In this document: positions 25,140 through 36,400 of the stretch, in pieces
Layout: the number at the start of each line of letters is the position of its first letter
How positions within the stretch are numbered: the stretch's first letter is position 1
Source of the DNA: Trichosphaerium sp. ATCC 40318
Lineage: Eukaryota; Discosea; Flabellinia; Trichosidae
Length of the DNA stretch: 64,000 bases
Direction of reading: 5' to 3'
NCBI GenBank assembly: GCA_038496445.1
Contig: JALMLS010000322.1
Location: 496,001 to 560,000, forward strand
The notes under the pieces: generated by a model
Databases searched by the model: none
Seen by the model: only the letters and a program-made list of their open reading frames with translations
What the model was told of the DNA's origin: nothing
Position numbers and translations under genes: made by a program

Positions 25140-26000
25140 TTCTAGTAGGCGTTGACTAGTTGCTGTTGTTGTATTTGGAAAAGTACGAAATTGAATTCAA
25201 TTCTTGATTGATTGTTTCATTTTGACTTTTTTTTGAATGGAGTTTTTTTTTGACCAGCCAACAGTTGTGATTGAAAAAACCTTAGGACTTTGTATTGGTA
25301 CATTTCTGGTACCATTGATTAAAAATACATTGGGTTTTTTAGGACAGAAAACAATAAGTTACCACTTCAAGTCCGGGCGAAAGTAACGTTCGTCCAAACA
25401 ATAGAATTTCGAATGAAAACAAATATTGCTTTATTTGCCTTTTCCAACTATTTGTGTAGGAGTTTTGTAATGCATTTAACAAACTTTCTCGCACAATGTA
25501 TGCCAAAAAAGGGGAAGTGATATTGCTGCTATCTAAAATTACTTTATGGTTCCTTTGGACCAAATAGCGGATAGCCAATTAAACCTTGGTCCCTCTCAAG
25601 AACGGCAGAAAAGCTGTGTTGAAAAGCCAAGCTAGAACAATGAATAAATTTGTTTTTTGTCTTCAAACAACTTTTGGTTTTTATTAGTTTGGAAGTACAT
25701 TACACGAAACCTCAGCGTAGTATCATTTCTGGTACAATAAAGGTGTTTCATACTAAGATGATAATTTGGTTGGAAAGAAGTTCAAGTCCGGACGAGAACC
25801 TCGTTCCGAAAAGAAATGCTTTGACCCTTCCTGTATTGTAGCCGATGCACTGCTTTTTTCAATTCGACAGCGTGAAGGAATAAGTATTTCGGGTGTTCTT
25901 TCATTAACGGTTCTCAAAACTAGGTTGCGTTTTACCCGTTTTGCTGAATTAACAAAAAAAGAAGTTCCACTTGCTTGCATCATTATATTAGTCTCTCATC
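25140..26000. other. intergenic with two weakly similar stretches
   Basis: 860 bp with no supported gene. Two stretches (about 25.30-25.45 and 25.72-25.87 kb) share TTTCTGGTAC and, further on, TTCAAGTCCGG plus a CGA. An open frame at 25766-26014 (KKFKSGREPRSEKKCFDPSC...) runs into the next gene out of frame. This could be remains of a duplicated element, but the similarity is short. Confidence 0.3.
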
Positions 26001-28159
26001 ATGGCAACACGTAACGTTGTTGCACTGTGTCTCATATTTACGCTATTAAATATCGTAAAGAGCACTCTTGGATCTTGTGACATTTATGTTTCACCAAGCG
26101 GCCTTATTAATAACGTACTGTTATAACAGTGATGTATACTAGCTAACAGAAGCAAAAGAACGGAACAATGACGTCTCCTGTTGGAAGCATAGACCAAGCG
26201 CTTAGAAAACTGAACCAGTGCTCGTCTACGCGTTGTACCATATGCGTGACAGGTACACAATACTCCAATGTAGGAAAAACGGCTAACTGATACTAAATAG
26301 GCGGTAATTACAATGTACCAATGCCAACAGACTTCACGCTGTTGGATTCGTCTTTATCAGGACCTTTAGTCATTAAATACTTCGACTGGAGCTCATCTAA
26401 TCAACCAGCTTTGAATGTAGCTTACTTCAAGGTCAGTACTTTTTCTCAAAATATCAAAAAAAAAAAGTTTGTGGAAATGTATCTTTATTTTTCTTTGTTC
26501 AATCGGTACAAGCAATAACGTTTTGTAGTTTATTTACAATGGCGCTTCTGTAGAGATCCAAGGATTTGAAAATGTTGCGTTTGATGCCAAGAGTTTGAAC
26601 AATGAAACAAGTTGCACATTTGATGTGACGTTTTCAAACTGTACATTCATTAGTTCAGGCAGTTGTAAGTTTTCCTTCTCAGTTGTATTTTCCCTCTTCA
26701 AGTACAAGTATTTAGTACCTAATAACCACGTATTAGTTTTGACCATAAAGAGACAAGCTCAGTATGTTGTAACGCTCAAAATCATTGATTGCAAAATCGG
26801 GAAAACGCTACTTGAATATGGATATCCTCCTATTAAATTTGATACAATTACCGTACAAAATTCAATATTCTTGTCAGGGAAACCTTATTTTTCAGGTACT
26901 TGATCAAAGCGAATATATTTTTTGGCACGTGATAAACAATTCCGGAACAAAACGAAAAAAAAAAAAAAGACGTATATTCCTTTGCGTAAAAACTGTTGGA
27001 TTATGAATGTGTATGATGAACACTACAATAACATCCTTAGCACATAGCCATTTTCATATATGACCACTTTATTCAGTTCGGAAATTTGGTTGTCGAGAAA
27101 TATACCATATTTTTTTTACTTTAGCTTTTTTTTTGATGCTTATACCTTTTTTAGCGAACAATACAATTGCTGATGGTAACACCTTTCACACTTCGTTTGG
27201 GAACGAACCAGCATTTGATGCTTCATCTTTGCTTCATTTTACTAAAAACAACGTGAGTGGTTGTAATTTTAAGAGAAGACTACTTGAAGGTTGTGTACAA
27301 TTTAGTGCAGGAGAGAAGGACTCAAATGTAGTTTTTAAAATGGACCATAATAGTTTCCATGGTAATCACACTTTTGCTTACATTGTTTTCTTGATAACTA
27401 CTAAAAGTCGCAGTATGACAATAACAAACAATGACTTTGAATGTACTTCTGCGTCAAAGGTATGCTTTTTAAAAAATTCATTCTTTTTTTTACTCGTTGT
27501 CTTGGTTGTAACCTGTTTGCCTAGACTAACAAAAAAGATGTTGTCAATTACTATGTACCTTACACAAACAAGACAATCGAAAATAACACATTTGCATGTC
27601 CATGTATGTACACCAGCGTGCTGGTTTTGCACCAAACTGTAAGACATTAGGTTTTTTGCTTACACCTTTTTTAGTGACGTGTCCTGATAATAGATATTAT
27701 GATAATGAGCTATTCTGTACAGAGTGCCTTCCAGATGAGCGCCAAAATCCTTTAAATGCCTCAATGTGTGGTGACTGTGAATTGGGACAAGTATGGTAAA
27801 CAAGAACGAAACACGAGAACAAAACAGGAATCAGACCACTAACTTCTTTAGGACAACTTCTGGTTGTATGACATGTAGTGGTCGTAATTACATAGGCGTA
27901 TATGATGCGACTGAATGTAAAATTTGTCCATCTCTAAGCTCAATATCAAACCCAACAAACGCCAAAGGCAACACTGTTTGTACTTCTAATCTTATCTCAT
28001 TATTAATGGTTATTGGCGCAGTCATCATTATTTGTACATAACTTATCCTCTTGTTGTTTAATTACTAATTTTTTTATAGTGACTCTAGCAATAGGATTCA
28101 CTATATCTTATTACAAGAAAAGAAGTAAAAACAAAGAAAGCACCTATGAAACAGCATAA
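26001..28159 (+). CDS. adhesin-like type I membrane protein (beta-helix + Cys-rich repeats)
   Basis: It starts MATRNVVALCLIFTLLNIVK (signal peptide). YVSPSGL...SPVGSIDQALRKLN is the common opening of right-handed beta-helix surface proteins. Then strand/turn repeats such as VEIQGFENVAFDAKSL and CTFDVTFSNCTFISSGSC, with many N-glycosylation sites. Near the end come Cys-rich modules of the GCC2/GCC3 type: CPDNRYYDNELFCTECLP, MCGDCELG, GCMTCSGRNYIGVYD and ECKICPSLSS. A single transmembrane helix is split by an intron (LISLLMVIGAVIII and LAIGFTISYY), then a short basic tail and TAA 28157-28159. This layout is frequent among predicted protist surface receptors and adhesins. Exon limits around 26.9-27.2 kb are uncertain. 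Confidence 0.65.
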
Positions 28160-28267
28160 AAAAGAAAGACAAGTTCATTGGTTTTTTATCAAGTACATTT
28201 GATGTAAATTGTCCTTAAATAAATTCAACTTTCATCCCACTACAGTCATGGCATGAGAACACGCCTT

Positions 28268-28465
28268 AAAAAAAAGACAATTTAACTTTGCAGTACCAAG
28301 GTTATAGGCTGAGCAATAAATCACACCTCACTCTGCTCGAGCTATCTGTCAGGGACAGATGTGTTCCTTTCCCTCCCAATAGATAGTCTCGCTGTCTTAG
28401 GTTGATTGAGGGTGGCATAGCCATGTTAAACCTCAAATGAAGCTTCTTGGCCGCATTTTGACGTA
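28268..28465 (-). ncRNA. candidate Pol III structured RNA, class unknown
   Basis: No ORF is present. Read on the minus strand, a run of hairpins can be drawn: GAGG-(TTTAACA)-TGGC-TAT-GCCA-CC-CTC; an outer AGACTATCT / AGATAGCTC arm holding ATCTGTC-cct-GACAGAT; and GAGCA...TGCTC. The segment ends in eight Ts (28268-28275 on the plus strand are As), as for RNA polymerase III termination. I could not match it to U1-U6, 5S, SRP, RNase P/MRP or U3 landmarks, and no A/B boxes are clear. The 5' end is a guess. Confidence 0.3.
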
Positions 28466-28695
28466 GCAACACAATAATAAAAGTGTATTAAGCTATCACG
28501 TGTAACCGATCGCCACCTACTCTTTGTGGACAATATGATATCAAACGACACGCACGTTTGACTGATAAAAATCCCACACCCAAAAATTCTTTCCAGGTCA
28601 GAGTTGACTTACAGCAAATACATTTCTTTGAAGACAAGCAGTGCTCTAAACGTTAGTGAACACGTTTTAAACAGGATTAGGAAGCTTTAATCAAT

Positions 28696-29681
28696 ATGGT
28701 ACGTAAAATAGCTGTACATAAGCTACAGCTACTACAGCCGGAATATGTAACGAGAATAACAATTTTATATCCACACCAACCCTCAGTTTTGTTTGAGCAA
28801 CGACATCCCAGGTTTTTTAAAGTTTGATTTTTAGTGTAAAACAATCATTTGAACAAAGATAATTTTACCTTTCACCTTTCTCAAGTTAGTCAATCGCCAG
28901 TTATATCTCAGTTTACAACTACAAATTTGTTGCTCAATATATTGACAATAGTTTGAAGCTAAGAAAGTAACAATTGACTAATTTCTTAGAAACACAATAC
29001 AAACACATGTTTCTTACATTCTAACTTATGTTTGTTTAGACTCATCCCAAGCGTAAACAAAATTTGTGCCTTGAATTGGGTTCTTTGAGTTTATTGGATA
29101 TTCCATGTGAACTTCAAACGTATATTTGTACCTTCAATATTGAAGCATTCACAAAATTCCACAGTCTATCTAAGAGAGCTGCAACAAATACTCATTTTGA
29201 TGAAACGTTACAGAGAAAAGGGGTATGGATAAGATGGTATAAAAGTGGAATAGTACAGTCTCATCTATATACAGTGAATGGGCTGTATAAAGAATGGTAT
29301 GATAATGGAGCACTTAAAGAGCAGCACACATTAGTTAATGGTAAAAAAGAAGGTGAAAGTAAGTCATGGTACGATAATGGACAACTTGAGTGTCAGTCAA
29401 TGTGGGCTGATGATGAGCAACATGGTGAACGTAGATATTGGTATAAAAATGGGCATCTTGAAGGCCTGTCCATGTGGGTTGATGGTAAACAACATGGCGA
29501 AAGTAAAGGATGGTATGAGAATGGACAACTTGCATACCAAGGCACGTGGGTTGATGGTAAACAACATGGTGAACATAAAGATTGGTATAAGAATGGACAA
29601 CTTGAGTACCAATGCATGTGGGTTAATCATGAACAACACGGCGAAAGTAAAGGATGGTATGAAGATGGAACACTAAAGTAA
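28696..29681 (+). CDS. F-box protein with MORN-type repeats
   Basis: The main exon opens at 29040 (THPKRKQNLCLELG...) and has no in-frame ATG. A likely first exon is a lone ATG at 28696-28698 directly followed by a GTACGT donor, giving MTHPKRKQ. The F-box is LLDIPCELQTYICTFN...FHSLSKR. It is followed by about seven MORN_2-type units of 23 residues: [WY]-Y-x-N-G-[QH]-L-x-x-x-x-x-[WM]-V-x-[GD]-x-x-H-G-E-x-K-x. The combination F-box plus WYxNGQL repeats is a substrate-adaptor-like layout seen often in giant viruses. TAA at 29679-29681. The reading frame would continue 19 codons (YSDEDGKLKYYNTYVPN) if this stop were a Tyr codon. Confidence 0.7.
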
Positions 29682-29794
29682 TACAGCGATGAAGATGGAA
29701 AACTAAAGTATTACAACACCTATGTACCAAACTGAAACAGCGTTTAATGCTGTACCATCAAGCGCTTGTTTATACAGTTTATTAATTAGACTGA

Positions 29795-30090
29795 GGTACA
29801 CCTTATCTGTGATTATCATGTTCAAGGCGTATTTAATGAACTTTGTGTGCTTCTAGAAATACATTTGTAACACCAATACATTTTTGATAAGTTGATAGTG
29901 TGAACTCCAGCGAGTACAAATAGCTTCATCTGTTACTTCACAGGTGTCACTCAAGTCAATTGAATGAATACCAGCAAGGCACTTGGTGAATTTGCTTGTT
30001 GTTGGAATATAACCTGATAGGTTTAGAGTATGAACGTTTGTAAAATGTTTTTTTATTTCAGAAACTGAAACATGATTGAATAGTAAGTCA
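29795..30090 (-). pseudogene. decayed fragment of an F-box/LRR gene
   Basis: The minus strand is clearly homologous to part of the F-box/LRR gene at 49.7-51.0 kb (parent region about 50.09-50.39 kb). Shared stretches include the DNA for FTKCLAGIHSIDLSDTCEVT and the AGGTTATATTCCAA segment. Relative to the parent it has substitutions, an in-frame TAA where the parent has a sense codon, and at least two deletions (for example in CTCGCTGGAGTTCACAC and before the AAATACGCCTTG segment). The ends fade out gradually. It lies in the 3' flank of the F-box/MORN gene. Confidence 0.75.
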
Positions 30091-30134
30091 AAATAAATTC
30101 CTTTATTTTACAGTTTGACTGATGCACTAACCCT

Positions 30135-31867
30135 TCAACCGTTGTTCGTTTCAAGTAATTCCTCACTACTCCTAGCCAAGAAATCTGTCGTATTTCTAAG
30201 GGAATGCGCTTGATTTATGACACTAGCCATTCCAGTCTTCTTTTGAGGTGTTTTTTTACAAAGAAGAAAGTCCTTGATGTGAACTGTTTTATCATAATGA
30301 AACGACTTTAATATAATGTATAAAAGAGGAATAACTATGAATAAATTCTGAGAGATCTCATCTGCTAGCCAAGCTGCTTCTGTTTCACGAATAGACATAC
30401 GAGACAATGGATTAAGTACAATCAAAAGAAAAAATCCAGTCTAGAAAAGAAGAAGTGTTATGATTTAGTGTATGATTACTACTCAAGTTTTAAAGGTAGT
30501 ACCTCTAAAAGAAAGACAAGACCACTTGTAATGCAGAAAACCTCAATCTTAACAATAGTTAGCAAATTGGCTTGAAGTGAAATGAATTTATAATAAAAAA
30601 TAAATCTTATGTTTCTTCTCTTACCTTGTAGTAAAATACTTGTCCCTTCTTTACTGATGATCTCTTGTATCGTAGTATAACACCAAAAGAAAGTAACGAT
30701 ACACCAAATATCATTATCAGGAACTGTGTAGAGAACACTACAACCTGCAAACTTTAGAAGCAGAAACTAAAAAAGAACTTTGATAAGACTTACCCATACA
30801 CTCAGGGCAAATTGATTACCATGTGAAAGCGCTGCTGTCAGAAAAGGTACAAATAAGAATAGCGTCAATATTATTATGACAGCAATGACGCCATATCTTG
30901 AAGGAGTAAGCAAAATACAGAAAAGGGTGGCACGTACCTCAATTTACTCATGAATAAAAATTTGGACTTCTCATTTGAATATAAAAGCATCAAGCTCAAC
31001 ATCCACGTCACAGCATACAATAGCATCAAAAAACTCAAACTCTTGTTTGAATTAACAACTAGTAATACCACATTAACGCGAGAAAATCATACCGACACAT
31101 CCACAATAAGAGAAAGCCATACTGGTAGAATGCCCTAAAAATATAACTTAGTTCAATATTACTCTCTTCTTAGCAATCGTACTCTAATACCCGATGGGTC
31201 AATATAAACATGAAGTGTACTCACTAGTAATAAGAGTTATTTCAATACAACACCAAGCGCTTACTTAGAGCATAAAATGCTAATGTTATGAGTTGAAAAA
31301 GAGACAAGTGTCCAGGTCTAGAATAAAATAACTGGTTGCGCTCTGTCTTGATATAAACCACCAATAGAAGGGTAGGCCATAAGAATAATACTAAATAAAT
31401 TGATCCCACAACTACCTGTTTTTGAAATAAGTTAAAATTCACGTGTAGATGACTACTAGTCACGTGGAGTTTTTTATCGAAAATCACGTGTTACGTAACT
31501 TGATAAACAGTCAAAGCTTTATCAAACCATGCTGACGCGTCAGTCCATCTTGTGTCACACCTACGGCCTTGTTTTGATATTAACTTATTAGCACTTCCAA
31601 TGTGTCTTACCTCCCCACCCGCTTTCACAATAACACATCTCGTTTACCCAAGCACCATTACATGAGCATAGTTTACTGCATTCTAAATACTATTAATTGA
31701 AAAATTACGATTTAGTACGTACCTCGTCGCTCTGTAGGGTCTAGTAGGAACGTACTACCCAGCATCTTATGTACACAATCATCACACTCGTTATTGGCTT
31801 TAGTAGACCCGTATACTATAGCGCTTATGGCGCATAACACAAGGAACATTACGAGCAAGCAGCGCAT
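30135..31867 (-). CDS. multi-pass (about 7 TM) receptor-like membrane protein
   Basis: It starts MRCLLVMFLVLCAISAIVYG, a signal peptide (ATG complement 31865-31867). A short Cys-rich extracellular part resembling an EGF module follows (ECDDCVHKML, ECSKLCSCNGAW, MCYCESGWGG). Hydrophobic exons then give VVVGSIYLVLFLWPTLLLVV, HLSLFQLITLAFYALS, SFLMLLYAVTWMLSLMLL, YGVIAVIIILTLFLFVPFLT, VVVFSTQFLIMIFGVSLL and a last helix before the tail (SQNLFIVIPLLYIILK). The cytoplasmic end is ...ARSSEELLETNNG, TGA 30135-30137. The layout is that of a 7TM receptor; a relation to the plant TOM1/THH1 group is possible but weak. It continues the run of surface-protein genes. Confidence 0.55.
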
Positions 31868-32371
31868 TGTAGACGTGCTGTATAGTGTATAAAAAGTCGC
31901 TTAACCGTTTAAGGACAACCCCTTACGAAATCAGAATAGGAAAATCGCTATTTGTGCGAGTTGTTTATCACGTGATTTTAACGCAGTCGCAAAGAAAAAG
32001 CGATTTTAATTCTGCTGTCAGTGTTCTTTAATTATTGTTTATTTACATAGTTATTAAGTAACTACATAAGAGTGTTTGTGTGCCATTAAATAATATGTAC
32101 ATTGTTTTGGTTTTACAAGGCTGTAGCTATTTACAATATTAGAAGGACAACTAGGTTTTTTTTCTCGAATCAGAAAAATCAAAATTTGTCTTCTGTTTTC
32201 CTTATTTCACGGAGAGTTGTTACTGTACTGGATTTTGAATCCTTCACGATCTACGATAAATATTAGATATAGAATACAGCGAAAAAAGAACACAATGGCC
32301 ATCAGTACAAAAAAAATAAAAACATAATTCAAGTGATCAAAAAATAAGCGTACACTAAAAAAGGGAGATCG
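31868..32371. other. intergenic, no gene seen
   Basis: 500 bp, very AT-rich, between the start of the receptor-like gene and the end of SYS1 (both minus). It contains a TCACGTGA palindrome at 31966-31973. No ORF or RNA was recognised. Confidence 0.45.
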
Positions 32372-33264
32372 CTAGACGTTAATAACATTAGCACTAGAGC
32401 CCGTTATTTTTATATCTTTTATTTCTTGCTGCATGCATAAATACTCCCCTAGAAGAGTTGATACTGCGAGCGTGACTATATTTACAATCCACCAAGACCA
32501 TCTACAACAGAAATAAACGAAAACGAACTACTTGCGAGTACAAAAAAAACGAACTGATGGAAAAGTCAGTGTAGTGTTTTGTTTGTTGATTGTTTAATAA
32601 ATGAGCGTAATAGAAAACAGGATTATGATGTTTTGGATTATTTTTCATGTGAATTGAACGAATATTCTATTAAAGATGGTATGGTACTCCAGTGCTCGTT
32701 ATATTGCGTAGGAAGCAGTTTAGGAGCGTTCCGTAATAGAAATAAACATCAACACTCGAGTCCAAAAGCAGACGCGTACAATTACGCATATTATAAGTGC
32801 GGAGAGCGGTGGTACGAAAATAAAAAGTCCAAACAGAATTTCGCTCAATTTTTTGCGAATAAGCTTCCGTACGTTGATGGAGAGCCACCGTAGTACCAAC
32901 AAGCGAGCCAATGTACGAAATGCCATGTAAACACGAAATCTAAGCACTTTTTGGACCGTTCTACTATTCCAACCAATACGAACGCACTACGATGTGTTAG
33001 GAAGTGATCTACGTGTTATACACGTAATAAATAAACATACCAAACTAGCGACGTCATCAAAAACGCAGTTATGGTAAGACGTCCTTCCGCGGTATTGAAA
33101 TCGACCATAGAGAAGAGAAAGAGCTGATCAAGCGCAATTGTTTGCTGAAAGAGCACCGACCAGAAAATAACAACTGCGCCAAACACAAGGTAGAATGCAG
33201 ATTGTAGGGCTATCATTTGAGCAATTATCAGTTTAGGGCACCAAACGCCTAGATAAAAACCCAT
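32372..33264 (-). CDS. SYS1: SYS1 Golgi membrane protein
   Basis: Homologous to Sys1, the four-helix Golgi protein that recruits the small GTPase ARFRP1/Arl3. It starts MGFYLGVWCPKLIIAQMIAL (compare F-x-x-x-x-W-D-P-x-L-I-I-x-Q-I-x-x-L in the family). Further motifs are LFLFSMVDFNTAEGRL, SKKCLDFVFTWHFVHWLACW, YYGGSPST and the last exon WSWWIVNIVTLAVSTLLGEY followed by LCMQQEIKDIKI, TAG 32372-32374. The intron after YYGGSPST runs from about 32.88 down to 32.50 kb (about 380 nt). It is the longest of the confident introns and holds an antisense ORF of 104 codons. All four membrane segments are present. Confidence 0.88.
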
Positions 33265-33481
33265 TGTGTTGTAGTAAGTTTACCGTGGTACAGTCTTTCG
33301 AGTTGTTGCTGATTTCGGACTTTAAAGTTTTTCTGTAAACGAAGAAAAAGCAAAAATCATGTTTTTTGTCAACGTTAGTCTCTGAAAAGCGTTCTCGTTT
33401 TACATATTAACGTTACACGCTACATAACGCGTTGGTTAATTACTCTTTTATACGTTACTTGTTATTTGCTGTCAGTTGACC
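33265..33481. promoter_or_regulatory. bidirectional promoter region
   Basis: 217 bp lies between the SYS1 start (minus) and the CCAR1-like start (plus). It includes AACGTTACACG and TACATAACGCG segments, but no element I can name. Confidence 0.35.
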
Positions 33482-36400
33482 ATGAATCCTTGGCCACAAC
33501 GTCAACAACAACAGCAGTATGGGGTAAACCGTAACCAAGTACGCTACAGAAAGATCCTTGACAATTCGTTATTATTCTATAGTTTATACTTATGAGTACT
33601 TGTAGCAGGCAACTGGTAATTATGGGCAAAATTATAACGCTCCTCAGGGACAACAAAGAAACTTACAAGGACAGCCTCAAATTCAAAACATTTTGTCCTC
33701 TCTCACTCAAAAACCGCCTATTGGACAACAAACCCAACCGTCTCTTTTTCCAAATGCTCAAGCAAACTACAATCAAGGCGCTGGCGCTAACCAACAGGGC
33801 AACAGCATTACACCACAAGCTTTAGGTGGTTTATTAGAAGCTCTTCAGTCTGGTTTAAAACAAAACGCGCCAAGTAACCCACACGCGTCAATGAACCAAC
33901 AGCAAGTACGATTGCGTTTGTGTGATCTTTTTTTGACATTTGGCACCTAAGAAACTGTTTTCGCTTTTTTTCTAAAGGAGACTATCACTCGAGTCTATTG
34001 TTGTCTTACTTCATGTCAACGTATGTCAGACTAACTATTATTTTAAGTTTAATAACCAGCCTGTCCACGCACCATATCAACCTTCCAATGTACCTCCAGC
34101 ATCTGGGTATCAGGATAATAATCAACGACAAGGGTATGTTTGTATTTTTGGAACAAGAATATCCTTTTGCCACAAAAAAAAATAGAGAAAAAATAACAGG
34201 TTGTTAATTTTACTATAACAGAGGCCGCTTTAACAACAACCAACAACAGAATAATATGCAGCAACCTCAGCGTAATATGAGAGGTAATAATAATAACAAT
34301 CAAACAGGAGGATACGGACACAATAATCAACAACAGCAGGTATGAATAGTTTTTAGGTTCACGGTGTAATGAAATATTTATCCGGTTTAGTACAACGATC
34401 GCGGTATGAATCAACATGGAAACCGTGGTAGAAATATGGGCAACCGTGGTGGAAGTATGGGCGGTCAACATGGTGGACGCGGTGGACACGGAGGACGTGG
34501 TGGACATGGTGGACGCGGTGGGCATGGTGGTAACCAAAGTGGAAGAGGTGGTTTTGCCCCTCAGCGCCAAGGTTATTCTCACTCCAACAACAACTATAAC
34601 CGTCATGATAATAACGATCGTGGTGGTAGAGGAGGCCATCGTGGACGCGGACGAGGTGGACACAGCAATCGAGGAGGTAGACAAGGTAAAAAGCTTAAAA
34701 CTGTTGGGTAGTATTCTAATCTGTTGTTTAAGGTAATGACATGCCGTACAATAACCAGCAAGGTGCCAGAAGAGGGTACAGTGCGGATAATGCTGGACCA
34801 GGGCATAATACAGGAGGTAGAGGACCAAGACAAGGTTACTCTTCTGGAGGAAATAGACAGAACATGGCAAGGAACCAAGGTGGTAAAGATTGGCGTCAAG
34901 GTGGACCTAATCAAGGGAATCAAAGAGGAGGCTCTAACCAAGGCGGACAGCGTTCTGGAGGACGATTCAATCAAGGCAACAGGGACAATTTTGGTAAGTT
35001 GGTGAAGTGTTTATAAAGCTTACTTTTTGTAAGGCCAAGGACGTGACAATTATGGTGGCAGAGGTAGAAGCAACCGAGGCGGAAGAGATTCTGGCTTTGG
35101 TGGCGGTGGTGGATACAACTCAAACTACAACCGAGACTCTGGGTACCAAGGAAAACCAAAACGAGGTGGCATGGTACGGGAAAACAAGAGCTTTGTGTTT
35201 GTTATTTTATTACCTTTTATTTACTCTTATATTTTTTATACAGGGTAGAGATAGAAGACAAGATAGAGGCGGCGCTCGCTGGGATGATAGGAAAGATGAT
35301 TTTGGTAGAAACCGTGATCATACTAGGAGAGACAAGGACTTTGATAGAAATAACAACCGAGACCGTGATTTTAAGGATATTAAGTATGATCCTGGCCGAC
35401 CTAGTACTTCTGTTACCAGCGGTGATAGCGGTCCTAGAGAAAAACTTAAAAAATACAAATGGTACGTTACATACCTCTTTGATGCTTCTGACTATTTTTT
35501 TTCTCATTTTTTTCTTGTAGTGATGTGTTGAGTTACTCTATCACTGAACCAACCGTATGTTATTACACGTGTAAATCACGTTATCCAGACCTATACCTCA
35601 GCCCTGATTTTGTATCATACACACTCGACTGGATGAATACGTTACCAGTGTCTAGTCCATTGAAAGTAACTGAGCCAGTTAACTTTATTTGTGATAATGA
35701 GACTCGTGAGAAAGATGATCCGGAAGAAGAAAAGAGTAGTGGTTCACCTATACTATGGGTTGCAAAAGCGTTACTATTTTCTGGTTCACCATATGAAGAT
35801 GATGAGAGCGGAAAACAGATTGAAAAGAGACTCAAATTTCTTCTTCTAAAGAAGGATCGAAGTAATTTATTAGCTGTTGGTGGTCCTTACGATTCTGCCT
35901 TGGATGGTGTTGGTGACCCTGCAACTAATGATAGCTTGCTTATTAACACTGTCATGTACGTCACTAATATAGTTGTAGCTGTTGTTTACCTACATTTGAA
36001 TTTAGTCGTGCAACCAAAGATAAACTTCATTTGGATTTAAGCACTTGCACAAGCTGGTATCGGTTTTTGACTGTAAAGTACCACAGAGATGATGGAACGA
36101 TTCAAAACACTGTAATATTTTTACCTTCGGTTAAAGATATTATGCCTAGCCGTGAAGAGGTAATAACAACGAGTTGCTAGCAACAATAGAAATTTGCCTT
36201 TGCGGCTTTTTTTTTTTGGATTTTCTTTTGGACAGCTTTTGTATTGGCGTTACGTAGTTCTAATACTTATAGTTTCTTGAATCTTGGAAAGATAGGGAGC
36301 GTATTAAAAAGAGGAAGCAATTAGAAATGGAGGAACTAGCACGTATTGAAAGAGAAACAGCTGCTAAGAAGCGTGCAGAGGCTTTACAGAAGCAAGAACA

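Noticed and set aside
25250-26000. Possible tandem pseudogene pair sharing TTCAAGTCCGG
   Set aside because: Only short matches line up between the two stretches and their translations do not align, so a duplicated gene is not supported.
28268-28465. Assignment of the minus-strand RNA as U4, RNase MRP or SRP RNA
   Set aside because: Single matching words such as GAGGTTTA or GGGAAAGG occur, but the ordered landmarks of those RNAs are absent.
29335-29639. Several long minus-strand and shifted plus-strand ORFs over the MORN gene
   Set aside because: They are shadows of the highly repetitive F-box/MORN coding sequence; repeats keep alternative frames open.
34049-35159. Long ORFs antisense or out of frame in the RGG region, up to 273 codons
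   Set aside because: They arise from GG/GC-rich low-complexity codons of the CCAR1-like gene; the RGG frame fits the exon series and the family.
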